Of a stretch of DNA of 64,000 nucleotides, positions 34,620-48,700 are shown one piece after another. How positions within the stretch are numbered: the first letter of the stretch is position 1; each line of letters opens with the position of its first letter. The position numbers and the translations under genes are program-made. Below the pieces are notes generated by a model. That model was given only the letters and a program-made list of their open reading frames with translations, searched no databases and was not told the DNA's origin. Origin of the DNA: Phaeosaccion multiseriatum (lineage: Eukaryota > Ochrophyta, other classes); assembly GCA_965112735.1 (NCBI GenBank), contig OZ218961.1:2418001-2482000 (forward strand). The letters are read 5' to 3'.

Positions 34620-37600
34620 TTGGTGATACAGCCGCATTGGGACGAGGTGTGACAAGGTCATCGTGAAGCGCTGATAAGTGTGGTATAGTCTGGTACAGTC
34701 TGAGAGGAAGGGTTTGCAGAGAGTGGGGGCGTGCGTGCACGTTTAAACGGAAAACCTTCCCCCCCGCCACACACACACACACACACACACACGGGAGGCA
34801 TTCATTTTGAACAAGTACGTGAATTGTGTACTCTCTTTCGCCATTCTTTTCTGCTGACTGACTGACTGACCGACTGACGGACTGACCGACTGATCGACTG
34901 ACGGACTGACGGACTGACTGACTGACTTACCCCCAAGGTCGAGCTCTTTCCCGCACCGTTGATACCCAACAGCCCAAAGCATTCCTGCAAGGAAGGCCAC
35001 GCACAGAACAGAGCCACAAAGACAAGGTCAAGTTCAAGTTCAAGTTCAAGTTCAAGTTCAAGTTCGAAGCGCACAAGGGGGGTGGTGGGGTGTCGAGAAC
35101 GGAGGGGGGGGGGGGGCGGCGTCGGGAAAGGGAAAGGTGGAAGGAAGCGAGGGAGGGAAGGGGGCTCGGGAAAGGGGAAAGTGCCAATAGAGCCTCGACA
35201 AGGGAAAGGAAACCAAACAAACGAACAAGCAAGCAGCATCGCAGACGCAAAACAACAGACCATACTATACACTTTCATGCCATCTTCTATTTGTTCCTTC
35301 TCTTTTGTGTGTGTACCTGTGGCCGCACTCCGAAGCTCATGCCCCGGACAGCTTGCTTCACCCCTCCACAGGGTGAAACCGCTGAAACCGCTGCCACCAC
35401 TCGGCTCGGAGCTCCTCCTCCTCCTCCTCCGTCTGCTCCTCCTGCTGCTGGAAAGCCGACATCGGACCCCTGCCTTTCCGCGCTCGCGTCTCCTTCGCTC
35501 CGCTGCCTCGTCTCCCTTCCCCTCTCCACCCCTCCTTCTCCTCCTTCCCCCCCTCCCCCACCTGCTCTCGACGGGTACACCTTGCTCAAGCCCCTTACAA
35601 AGACAGGATAGGGAAAGCTTCCCTCCTCCTCCTGCCTGTATACCTGCCCCTGCCCATATGCCTGCCTCTGCCCATAGGACTGCCCCTTGTCCTTCATGTC
35701 TTGGGCAAAGGCCCTGAGGCGCTCTCTCTCTTCCCACACGTCTTCATCCTCCTGCTCCTCGTCTTCAGCATCCAAGTCGTCGCCATTTCCCACCCTGTGA
35801 TTGCCGTGATTGCTTGCGTCAAGGCCGGGGCTGCGGAAGCTACCGCCATAGCCTGCCAGCCTCAGCACCAACCGATCGATGATGCTGAAGGAAAGGAAGG
35901 GGCAAAGGACGGGAGGAGGGAGGGAGGGAGGCAGGGAGGGAAGGAGGGAGGGAGGGAGGGAGCGAGGGAGGGAAAGAGGGAGGAGGGAGGGAGGGAGGGA
36001 GGGAGGGAGGGAGGGAGGGAGAGAGGGAGGGAAAGAGGGAGGGAAAGAGGAAGGAGGGAGAGAGGGAGGGAGGGAGGGAGGGAGGGAGGGAGGGAGGGAG
36101 GGAGGGAGGGAGGGAGGGGAGAAGGGAGGAAGGGACACGCACGCACGTGAGGGCTTGAGTTTGCGTTCGCGAGAAGCTAGGTGGGCACCTCACCCATCTC
36201 GAGCAGAGGTAGACAGTCCATTGACTTAGACAGCTCTCCCCACACGCACACGTAAGCACACGTAAGCACACGTATGGTAGGTACTTCTCACAGTCTACGT
36301 ACACTTGAATCATTGACATGCACTACACCATGACTTACTGTGTACAACACAGGCCTGTTGGTCATCCTCTCACAGGGTACCATCCTTTCCACCCCACCCC
36401 ATCACGCACACGCGCCTAAGCCCCCCCCTCCCCCGCCCCATCCCCCCTTTCAAACTTGGTATGTGAAAGGAAGGACACAGCAACATTCCTTCCTTCCTTG
36501 CCTCCCTCCCTCTCCGTCCTCCCCTCCCCTTCCACCCTCCACTTTCTCCCTCCCGCCCTCCCTCCCTGCCTCCCTCCCTACCTGCCTGCCTCCCTCCCCT
36601 CCCCTCCCCTCCCCTCCCCTCCCTCTCCTCCCCGTCCACCCTCGACTCCCTCCCTCCCTACTCACGTGCGTAACGGTGTGACCATCTCGCCCATCACAAG
36701 CTCCAGCAGCAGCACGAGTGCCATGTACACGACTCCCTCCAGCACCATATACACCATACTCCTCCCGCATACATCCCAACTGAGGATGGATACGTCCATA
36801 TGGAACACCTTGCGCTCGTAGTATGAAGTGCTGTGGAGTGAGTGAGGAGCGTGTAGGGTGGAGGGTAGACCGTGGAGGGTGTAGGAGGAGGAGGAGGAGG
36901 AGGAGGAGGAGGAGGAGGGGGAGGAGGAGGAGTAGGAGGAGGAGTAGGAGGAGGAGTAGGAGGAGGAGGAGGAGGAGGAGGGGGAGGAGGAGCAGGTAAG
37001 CAACGCTTAGCTGCACGCTGCACGACACACGATAAGAATAAAAGGTATGAGTTGAGGTGAAAGGCGACAAACGTTGCATCTGTCCCTTCACCCCACTCTT
37101 CATCACCATCATCATCACCATCACCATCATCGTCATCACCATCATCATCATCGTATATAATATCATCTCCTTTATTGACTAATCATCATCATGGTCATCA
37201 TCCCCTTCATTGCCTTATCGTCATCTTCATGTGTTAGCATCATCCCCTTCATTGACTTATGGTCCTCTTGACTCACCTAAGATTGATGAGACCCTCCCCC
37301 AGCAGATAGGGAGGGAAGAGCCGGAACCAGGGCTGCAGGAGAGCAGCGAGCCGAGTGGTACGGGGCACGGCAGACAGGATGAAGTAGCTCAAGACAAACC
37401 CTACGCTGGTGAGGAGGTTGATGGCCATGATGGACATTTGAGCGGTGGAAGGGGAAGAGAAGAGGAAGGTGTAGAGGTAGCAGAGAGGTAGGCAGCCCCA
37501 GCCGTAGACGAGCAGGAGGAGCACGGTAGACCACGCAGAGTCCGCGTGCTAACGGGAGGAGGGGTTGCGGAAGAGGGGGAGGGAAAGGGGGTTAGCGGCA

Positions 37601-40600
37601 TCTCTTTTCGCTCGGGTGCAGCGTGAGACCTCACACACACGCCCACGCACACGCATACGCACACACGTACACACGTACACACGTACACACGCACACACAC
37701 ATATGCACACACGCACGCACACGAATACACACACGAATACACACACGCACACACCACACGCACACACACATTCACACGTACACCTACACGCACTCCTCGC
37801 TAACCCACACATTCACACGTACACCTACACGCACTCCTCGCTAACCCACACACTCACACGTACACCTACACGCACTCCTCGCTCACCTCTATAAAGACTC
37901 TACTCGTGTGTGTCCCATAAGCAACGAAGGCGAAGAAGATGGAGAAGGCGAGCCACAGGTACAGAAAGGCGTCCCACAGGAAGGTGCTGAGCCAGTATGC
38001 AGAGCGCGATGTGCCCGAGATCAGCTGAATGTGTTTGGCCTATTGGGGAGGGAGGGAGGGAGGGAGGGAGGGAGGGGGGGGGGGAGGGAGGAAGGAAGGA
38101 AGGAAAGGAGGGATGTAGGGAAGGAGGAAGAGAGGAAGATAGGAAGGAAGGGAGGGAGGGAGGGAGGAAGGAAGGAAGGAAGGAAGGAGGGAGGAGGAAG
38201 GGAGGGGTGGAGGGATGGAGGGAGGGAGGGAGGAGAGGGGACGTGGTACGAAATGTCGACGTATGGTAAGCACAGTATATAAGTGCTTCACGCAAAGGAG
38301 GAAGGAAGGAAGGAAGGAAGGAAGGTTCTTCCTTCCGAACAAAGGTGAATCGTCCGGAGAACTGATCCTTGCTAACCGCTGACTCAGGACCTATCAGTAC
38401 CACGGACCCTTCACCTCGACACCTCACACCCCACACAAACTGAAACTGATAACTCACCTTGACGGCTCTCTCCTTCACCACAAACACTACAAAAGCAGCG
38501 GGCGCGTAGGCCATAGGAATGAGGATGAAGAGCGAGGTGAGCACGGAGAGCACCGTCTGCGTCTCTATGGATTGCTGCTCCGTCATGGGGAGGGGGTGCG
38601 TGGAGTGTCTAAAGACGGCATCAGGCTGGTTCAGGCACTGGCGGTAAGCAGCCTTGGTGAGCTCCGAGGTCCAGACTGCGACTCCGTGGACGCTGGACGT
38701 GTTGTGCAGCACTGAGACAGACAGACAGACAGACAGAGAGAGAGGGACACACACACACACAAGAGGAGGCAGGGAGGAAGGGGGGAATCGTGAGAGGGGA
38801 CAGACATAAACAGAAGGGAGGGAGGGAGGGAGGGAGGGAGGGAGGGAGAAAACGGTGGGAGGGGGTGTGCTGACCAGTCCACGAACATGGGAATGAAAGG
38901 CAAGAGACACACTCACTCCTCCCAGACACTAACTCACTCCCTGACTCCTTCCGTCCCTCCCTTCTTTCTTCCTCCCTCCCCCGCTCGCTCACTCACTCAC
39001 TCACTCACCCACTCACCCACCCACTCACTCACGCTCACCCACTCACTCCCTCCCTCCCTCCCTCCCTCACTTACCCACTCACTCATTCCTTCCCTCCCTC
39101 ACTCACTCGCTCACTCACTCCCTCACCCACTCACTCACTCACTCGATCACTCACTCCCTCACCCACTGACTCACTCACTCACTCAACCACTCACACAGTC
39201 TCACTCACTCACCCACTCACTCACTAACGCACTCACCCACTCACCCACTCACCCACTCACTCACCCACCCGCCCACTCACTCACTCACTCACTCACCGGT
39301 ATCGTACTTGGCAGGCACGGGCAGCGTGAACTCCGAGTCGGCCCATTGCCCCCCCGGCAGGAGCTCGATGGCCTTGAGCAGCGGCACGTTCACCACATTC
39401 GCATCGAAGTCTCTTCTCAACACCTTGTCTCCCTCATGACCGCCGTCGGGTACAGTGGATATGGACACGTGGAGGTCGTGGAGCGAAGCGTGCACTGCGG
39501 TACAGTACACGAGGCGGGGGTCAGGACAGAGGACAGGGGATGGGTGTCAGGACAGAGGACATGGGATGGGTGTGTGGGTGTCAGGATAGAGGGTGGATGG
39601 GTGGGGGGTGGGTGTCAGGATAGAGGGTGGATGGGTGGGGGGTGGGTGTCAGGACAGAAGGGGGGGGGAGAGAAGACAGGCAGAACAGTTCGAGGCATAT
39701 GGGAGGGCGCACACCCACACGCACACACGCACGTACACACCATCAAACGGCTCGTCCCCCCCCAGGAGGTCCTGCATGGAAGTTTCGTAGTAAGTCACCG
39801 TGCTGAGTGAGAACTGAACCCGGTACCGCGCTGGAGGGTCGTCCGCAGCCCTCTCCGGCTCACCTAACAACGCCCCCAGCAGCTCCAGCACGACCTCTGC
39901 ACATGAAGGAGAGAAGGACACCACAGAAGGGTGGGGGGGAGGAGGGTGGCAAAGCAGCGCGACATGAGCCGCCATTCCTTCCCTTCTCTTCCTCCTTTCG
40001 AGCTCCTTCGTTCCTTCCCTCCCTCCTTCCCCCTCTCCACCCCTCCCTTCCTCCCTCCCTCCTTCCCCGCTCCCTCCCTCCCCTCGCCCCTTCCCTCCCT
40101 TCCCTCCCTCACTCACTCCCTTCTTTCCTTCCTCCCTCCCTCCCTCCCTCACCGCTTCCGGTCGTGTTGGCCGTTGCTTCATCCAGTACTTGCACCACCG
40201 CCGCCACCTCCACCTGCTCGAGCCCCAAACCCTCCAACCACCGCTCCACCTCCGTGGCGGAGAAGGATGCATTGCGCAGGGCCTCCGTCACATTCTCATT
40301 GGCTTGCAACACATCCTCTACCTCCCCCATGTACTCCTCCTCTGCCTCGAAGGTGGTCACGTTGTTATACCCGTCGAGGGCATCTGTAAGCTCCGTAAGT
40401 AGACTGGTCAGCCCTGCCGATTCGGCTGCCTCCTCCGCCGCTTCGCCCAACGTTGCTGCGCTGGTGAGGTCGAAAGGCGAGAAGAAATCGCTGCTGCCAA
40501 TAGTGCTGCTGCTGGATGACCAACTGGTTATGCCGTCGATGCCGAATGTTGTGAGATTCGCCAAGGAGGAGGGCATGGCTGGGAGGAGACGACCGCCTCC

Positions 40601-41359
40601 TTCTGGGTCCCATGTTGAGCTAGTTAAACTATTACCACTACCACTACCGCCAACACCACCAAAACCCCCAGTACTACCACCACCAAAAGGAATACCACCG
40701 ATACTACTAAACCCACCAAAACTGCTGCTGCTACCCCCTTCCTCCACGGCATCATTGAGCGTCGCCGCTGCCCCTCCCAAGGCCACCTCAAGGGCTTGAA
40801 GCAGCGTCTGTGGAGAAGCACTGTTACCACCACCACCACCACCACCACCACCACCGCCGCCGCCGCCGCCGTCGCCGCCGTCGCCGCCGCCGCCATCCAC
40901 GACCCCTGTGCCTGTGGTACTGATGACACCAGACTGTCCCAACGTCATATTCAGAGGCCCTATGCGGTCAAGAGACGCCCTCGACACCACCGGTAGAGTG
41001 GTGTTGATGGGCCCCACGCTCATCCAGGGCAACATGCCCATGCTGTGGAGTGTCACGGCCGTTACCACCCCGTCCTCCAACACGGGCTTAAGAGTGGTCA
41101 TGTCCACGGACACATTCAGGAGCACGGAGTCGCCGCCACCCAACACGTACCCTCCTGTGGGTGGGTAGGGTGTGTGGGTGTGGGTGAGCATGGTGGGTAG
41201 GCGGGTGTGGTGTGTGTGTGTGCGTGCGTGTGTGGGTGTGTGTGTGTGGGGAAGGGGGTGGTGGGTGAGACTGCGTGGGCGTCTGCGTGTGTGGGTGGTG
41301 GGAGGGTGATTGGGTGGGTGAGTGGGTGGCTGGGTGTGTGGGTAGGGTGTGTGTGTATG

Positions 41360-41393
<34 letters not shown>

Positions 41394-41394
41394 G

Positions 41395-41459
<65 letters not shown>

Positions 41460-42664
41460 CACATGTAACGCCTCTTGACTTACTACTCACCGTATCGCGG
41501 GGGACGATTGTGTTCATTGAACGTGTCAAGCATGTAGTCCTGCAGAGTGCCACCCGACGGCTCGACACTCCCGAGAAAGGTCGAGGCATCCTTCAGCTCC
41601 ACATGCCCGGGGTTCTTTGACTTGGGGCCCTCCCCTAGATAGCTGCTCAGCAGAGAGGAGGGTGGAGCTCCTGCTGCTGCTCCTCCTCCTCCTGCTCCTC
41701 CTCCTCCTCCTGCTCCTGCTCCTCCTCCTGCTCCTCCTGCTCCTCCTGCTCCTCCCACCACATCATCAAAGGCGGCTTCTGCTGCCGACGGGGTTGCGTG
41801 TGTGTTGACATAGAGCACCTGCGACGGTCCTGTGTACTGCGAAGCGTCTAAGGTCAGTCGAGGCCCCGCCAGACCGGGGTCGATGGTCAAGATAAGCAGC
41901 ACCAATGCTACAAGACCCGCCGGCAAGAAGAGCTGAAAAAAGAGACTCTTAAGGTCCCTGAGAGCGACAATCTGCCGCTTCATCAGCAACAAGCGGATCT
42001 GGGCGGCGAAGGTCACTACCCCCAGGGTGGGCTGTGCCTTTGCTGCCCATGTTGGTGATACAGCAGCCGCAGCCTCGCCCTCAGAAGGCGCCGCTACCGC
42101 CGCTGCTTGGGGCCGCCTGTGACTCCCTTCATCTTTCTCTTCCTGTATCACCAATTGCGCACTGCTCCTCTCCACGAGCTCAATGCCGCCCTCATCATTG
42201 GCGACTGCTGTATCACTAACTCGCGCACATACCTCCCCTTGTGTGCCTTCATCCTGCCCCCCTCCTGCCACCCTGTGGTAGCGCTGCTGCCGCTGCCGCC
42301 GCCGCCTGCCCAGTTTCAGTTTCAGATTCCCCGTCCCATCCCCAACTCCTTCGCCGCTCCCCTCCTCCTCCTCCTCCTCCTCCTCCTGCTGCTGCTGCTT
42401 CTGCTGCTGCTGTTGCTGCTTCCCCTTGTTGGTCCTCTGCTTTACTTCATTCTCCGCGGTGTCCAAGTGTAAGAACACCTCCTCCAGAGAAGTTACAGAT
42501 ATTCCGTAACCGCCAATGCCCAGGGCCTCCTTGCTCCCCTCTCCTCCCCCCTCTAGCTGCCGGAACAGCCCGGAGAAGGAGCCGCTGCTCGAGAGTGGCA
42601 GCCTGCAGAGAGAGATAGAGAGAAGGAAGGAGACAGGGAGGCGGTACGTCTGTCTGTCTGTCTC

Positions 42665-42751
<87 letters not shown>

Positions 42752-42794
42752 GTCTGTCTGTCCGTCCGTCTGTCTCTCTGTCTGTCTCTCTCTC

Positions 42795-42883
<89 letters not shown>

Positions 42884-44619
42884 CCGCCCGTCCATCTGTC
42901 TGTCCGTCTGTCTTGCAGTCTGTCTACCTCCCTCCCTCCTCTCCCCCAACGCACCCCCTCCTTCCTCTCTCCCTACTTACCTGAACGACACCTCCCCCCC
43001 AGCCTGACTCAGCAGCTGAGCGTCCTTGACTTGTGCCCTGACCCTCTCTCCTATGGCAGCGGCGTTGAAGAGGGCGGCGTTGGCTGCCATACATGTGAAG
43101 TTGTAGCCAAGACCGAAACGTTCTTTGAGGAAGAGTGAGCTGCTCAGTGTTGAGATAGGCGGGGGTGGGGGTGGGCAGGAGGAGAGGGTAGATATGAGAT
43201 AGATGAATTATATCTATATACTACACTTAGTATATATATATACATACATATATATGGACACAAAGAGGAGGGTAGAGGAGGGATGGGGCCGGGAAGGGGG
43301 GGGGGGTCAATCACTCACTCACTCCCTCACTCCCTCCCTCACTCACTCCCTTCCTCCCTCCCTCCCTCCCTCACTCCCTCCCTTCCTCCCTCCCTCCCTC
43401 CCTCCCTCCCTCCCTCCCTTCCTTCCTCCCTCCCTCCCTTCCTTCCTCCCTCCCTCTCACTCACCTCCCCGAGCACCGCATCCTCCCCTGACTCATGATG
43501 AAGATTCGATCGGAGAGTAAGTCCGCCTCATCCATGAAGTGTGTGGTGAGCAAGATGATCCGATTGGCCTTACTCCGAATCAACAAGTCCCACGTCGCTC
43601 TCCTGCTGTAGGGGTCCATGCCCGAGGTGGGCTCGTCAAGGACAATGAGCTTGGGGGTACCGCAAAAGGCAATGGCCACGGAAAGTTTGCGCTTCATACC
43701 CCCGGACAGGTGCTTGCTCAGCACGCCTTCCTTCTCCGTCAGGCCCACAGACTGCAGTTTGCGCTTGATGCTGCGATCCCGAGGGGGCATCACTCTCCTC
43801 CTTCCCATCACCCCCATTCCCCCGACTCTCTCGTCCTCCTCGCTGCTGTCGATGCCTCGGTCTCTGTCTTTCTCTCCCCCTGGCCTCATGCCCCCGCCAT
43901 CGTCTCGTTCCCCTCCCCCCTCCCCCTCTTCGTCGTTCTCCCCCTTAATATCGCTAAACAGCTCGAGGTGCTCTGATGAGAAGGACAGGGGAACGAAACA
44001 TATAGATGGCAGCAGCAGCAGCAGCAGCAGGAGGAGGAGGAGGAGGAGGAGGAGGAGGAGGAGGAGGAGGAGGAGGAGGAGAAGGAGGGAGGGGAGGGGG
44101 GGGGGGAGTGCGATTGAGCTTCGGCAAAGAACCCTCAACTAGTACGGCCTGGAGCCAATCGGTGCTTGCCTGTGGAATGCTTACGGAATGCTTGTGGAAT
44201 GCTCGTGGAATGCTTGTGGAATGCTTACGGAAAGCATGTGGAATGCATGTGAAACGCTTGTGGAATGTGTGTGAAATGCTTACGGAAGGTAAAGCGAGAA
44301 AGGACAGGGAAGAACAACGACAAGGAGAAGAAGAAAACATGATGGAAGGAACCCCCTTCCCCCCCCCCTTCGCCCTTCTTTCGCTCCCTCCCCTCCCTCC
44401 GACCCCTTGCCTATTTATCTATATACATACTCTCCATACCTCGCACTGTCAGGAGAGGAAACAGAACGTTGTGCTGCGGGCAGACCTGGAGGACGTTACA
44501 AACGACGGAACAATAAGGAGAGAAAGGAAAAGAGTCAAGCACATTTATCAGTTAGAACCGTCGAAGAACGGTCGTAGAATGGTCGAAGGACGGCCGTAGA
44601 ACGGTGCAGTCCAAGGGCC

Positions 44620-44657
<38 letters not shown>

Positions 44658-45654
44658 TGCAGACACTGTAGAGAGACCACACCATGTAGACGAAGATATG
44701 GTTCCCTCTCGCTAGCTCGCCCCCCCCCCCCCCCCCCCATCCCTTCTTCCTTCCTCCCTCCCGGCACTTACACACCCACGCATTCACTCACTCACGCACT
44801 CCCGCACTCACCCCGAGCTGCTGTCTGAGCTCCGCCATGTCTGAGCGTATGGACAGGTCTCCTCCTCCTCCTCCTCCTCCTCCTCCTCCTCCTCCTCCTC
44901 CTCCTCCTCCAGCCGCCGATAGGATAGCGTCCCCTGCCGAGGGTGTGATAAGGCCTGTAAGCATGCCGATGGTGGTGGTCTTACCACACCCGTTATGGCC
45001 GAGCAAGACGGATATCTGTCCACTGAGCAGCTCCAGGGAAAGGCCGTCAACGGCAACCTGCAGCATGTATACATAACATGTATGCGAAAGGGTGTCCGTA
45101 TGAGGAAGGAAGAAAGGAAGGGAGAGAGGGAGGGAGGGAGGGAGGGAGGGAGGGAGGGAAGGAGGGAGGGAGGGAGGGGGGGAGGGAGCTCCCTGCCCCC
45201 ACCACACAAGTGCGAACACACACATACAAAAAATCACAGAAACACACACACACATATGCATGCATACTTCTGTTTCTTTCGACGAAGTAAGAGAGAAGTG
45301 AAGAATAAGTGAAGGCTTCTCCATCCCTCCCCCCCCCCTGTGAAGCCAAAGCCACAAGTCGAGGAACCTCAACCTCAACCCCGATTAGCCTCGCCCCTCC
45401 TCACCTTGACTCCGTACTTCTTGCGTAGTCCGAGTAGCCTCACTCTTGGGCCCTCTCGGAGCTCTGGGGCGATGGGCTCAAAGTCCCCCGCTGATGCTTG
45501 CCCCTCCCTGCCATTCACTGCCATCTCCATCTCCTCCTCCTCCTCCTCGTCGTCGTCGTCGTCGTCGTCTTGCTCGGCAAGCCCCTCAGGGTCCTTGCCC
45601 AGCAGGGCGACCGAAGAGAAGGATCTTGAGTCGGATCTCCTCCTCCTCCTCCTC

Positions 45655-45720
<66 letters not shown>

Positions 45721-48700
45721 GTTCCCCTGCTCGCTTGCCTGCTCGGTGCCGCCCTAGTGTGCGAGCCCTCTCTCCCTCCTCCCGCTCTTCCTGATGTAGT
45801 GCCATTACTGCTGCTACTGCTGCTACTGCTGCTGCCGTTACTTATGGTGGTGGCGGTTGTGGTGGAGGTTGGACTGCCCATGTCGACCATCGCATCGGGT
45901 GCAGGAGCTCCTCCCCACTCACCTCCACCCCCCACCTCCCCCTCCCCACCCCCGCCACCCCCCGTTCGCACTTCTCCTCCCCTGCCGGAAGACAAACCGT
46001 GAGGGAGAGGTGCGAATCGCGGCCCAGCCAAGCCGCGTGGCTGGCGACTGTCGCCTCTCCATAAACAACCAACAAGCCAACGAAGACGACCCGGTAGGAA
46101 GAAGAGTGGAGGTAGGGGGGAGCCGTGCTGTCTAGGGAGAACCTTATCCAGGTACCAAGCCAACAGGCCGTATAGGACAGTGTCCAGAGCCATCATCTGC
46201 AGGCAGTGGAGCATGGTGAAGGCGCCTTCCTCTTGTCCGTCGCTAACGTTGGCCCAGCTGCACCCGATGCCTGTGGGTGTATACATATTTTATGTATGTG
46301 TATGTGTGTATGTGTGTATGTGTGTGTGTGTGTGTGTGTGTGGAGGGGGTGCAGCCAGTCAGTGAGTCAGTCAGTCAGTGAGTCAGTCAGTGAATCAGTC
46401 AGTGAGTCAGTCAGCCAGTCAGTCAGTGAATCAGTCCTTTGTGACAAATGAATTTACGCAGCATATGCCTACTTGCACACTCGAGTGTGACCTATACAGG
46501 CTGTCCTTCCCGTTATATAAGGTTATATATGTATGTACCAGAAAGGGCTTGCCGGCCCACCTACCTGCATATTCGTAGTCAGCGAGTACGTCAGCGCCGA
46601 AGGTGAATGCAGTTGGGGAGAGGAGGGATACCCATTTCTTGTTGTCGGAGTGCTCGAAGCGGTTGGTCTGGTAGAAGACATACCGTGGCAACACGAAGCT
46701 GAAGAGGGCCACGGGCCCCACGATGGCGCTCAGCTTGGCGTTGCTGAACAAGGTACTACAGAGGAGAGGAGGGAGCGAGCGAGGGAGGGAGAGAGGGAGG
46801 GAGGGAGGGAGGGAGGGAGGGAGGGAGGGAGGGAGGGAGTCAGTGAGTGAGTGAGTGAGTGAGCGATTGAGGGAGAGAGTGAAGTAGTGGGCAGCGCGCA
46901 CTTGAAAGCGACAGCATTGTGAAGCAACCAAGTCAAGTCAAATGCATCCCCAATCATTTACATAGTAACAAATGCATCATAACGTAAGTGCAATACCTTA
47001 CCTGAGAAGCAGCGCCAGATTCACCTCGCTCATGGCAAAGAGCGAAAAGTAGGCCAACAGCAGCGAGGGCTGCGAATGAGGCAAGAAGGAACTCGAACAC
47101 AGCCACGTGATACTTACGGAGATCCACAGAAACGCCATGCTACCTACGAGCCACCAAGAAAGGTCGTGTACCCAAGTCTTGAGACCCATAATCTTGAGCA
47201 TCTCTCGCTGACGGCACTCCTTCTCCTCCACAATGGCCTTGATAAGACGACTCAACGGGTACATGGTGGACATGGTGAGAGCCAAGCCGAGGAGGTAGCC
47301 CGAGGCCAGGTAGAAGAGGTTTTGGTGGTACGGGGCGGTGGGAAAGGGTTCTGTGAGCATGTTCGGGGGTCGGCAAGGCTGAGCAGAAGGGTCCAGGGTC
47401 GTCGTCGTCGTCGTCGTCGTCGTGCCGAAACCGTCATTATTATTTGCTGCTTGAAAAGAGGAGGCGGGGAGGGTGTATTCGAACATGAAGTCGTCGATGC
47501 CCTGTGAGTGGAGGGGATTGAGGAGGACAACCAACAGGCCAACAAAGGAGGGAAGGTGTGTTAGTGTGCGTGTGAGAATTCTCGAGGGATATGAATCAGA
47601 GAGAGGGAGGGGGAGAGCTAGGGAGAAGGGGGGGGGGGGGAGAGAGAGGGAGACAGAGGCAAGAATTCACGTCATTGTATGGTACAATTGTACAATGTAA
47701 CGGACGAGGAAATCAATCCATGCGTGTCCCGCCCTACCCCTCGGGCCGACTTCGGATCATGATTATTGCCTCCTGGATAATCCCTCCTGCTGCTGTATCA
47801 CCAACTGGTGCGGGTGAGCGAGGACGGTGGGGTTATCTTCTGACGTCCGTCTACAGTACGTACATGAACGAGGGAGAGGAAGCCGCTGAAGAAGTACTGC
47901 CGATAGCGATCGTCCATACCCAGAGACACGATGTCAACCACTGGGAGGGAGGGAGGGAGGGAGGGAGGGAGGGAGGGAGGGAGGGAGGACGGACGGAGGG
48001 AGAGAGGGAGAGGAAGGGAAGAGTGGGGGCGTGAGTGAGTGAGTCAGTGTATCAGTGAGTCGGTGAGGGAGTGAGTGAGTGAGTGAGTGAGTGAGGGAGT
48101 TAGTGAGCCAGTGGGTGAGTCAATGAGGGAGGGTTCCCTTGCTCCCTCCCTACCTACCTCCCTACCTTCGTTTGTGTTGGGCAGTACAGTGAAATTGAGT
48201 CTGAGGGTGTAATCCACGATGCCCTCCTCCACTTCATTGAGCACCACCACGGCCCAGGTGCGCTCGTCAAGATTGTCTGCGGTGGGAGGGGAGGGGGCAC
48301 GTTGGTTGGCGCGTTGGTTGTATAGTACAGAGAAAGGAGGGGGGGGGGGGGGCAGGAGAAAGAGGGAGGGAGAGAGGAAGAGAACGAGGGAGAGAGTGAG
48401 AGAGGGAGCGGAACGGAGAAAGGGAGAGGGAGAGAGGGAGAGAGCGAGAGCGAGAGCGAGGGAGAGAGAGCGGGATAGCGGGAGAGCGAGCAGGAGAGAA
48501 GGAGTCTGTCTTTCTCTCCATCTATATAGTACATACGCAAACACACACACATACACACACACATATATATTTATTATATGTGCGTGTGCGCATCACCAGT
48601 TTCTCTCCCTCCTCACCTAACACGAAGTCGACGGCATCTTCCTCTGTGGCGTGTGTAACGCTCTTGACGTACTGGAAGGCGGGGTTTCTGTCCTCCAGAT

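Noticed and set aside
37770-37892. Regular 41-bp repeats considered as a CRISPR array
   Set aside because: The units are contiguous with no unique spacers, and lie in a eukaryotic intron.
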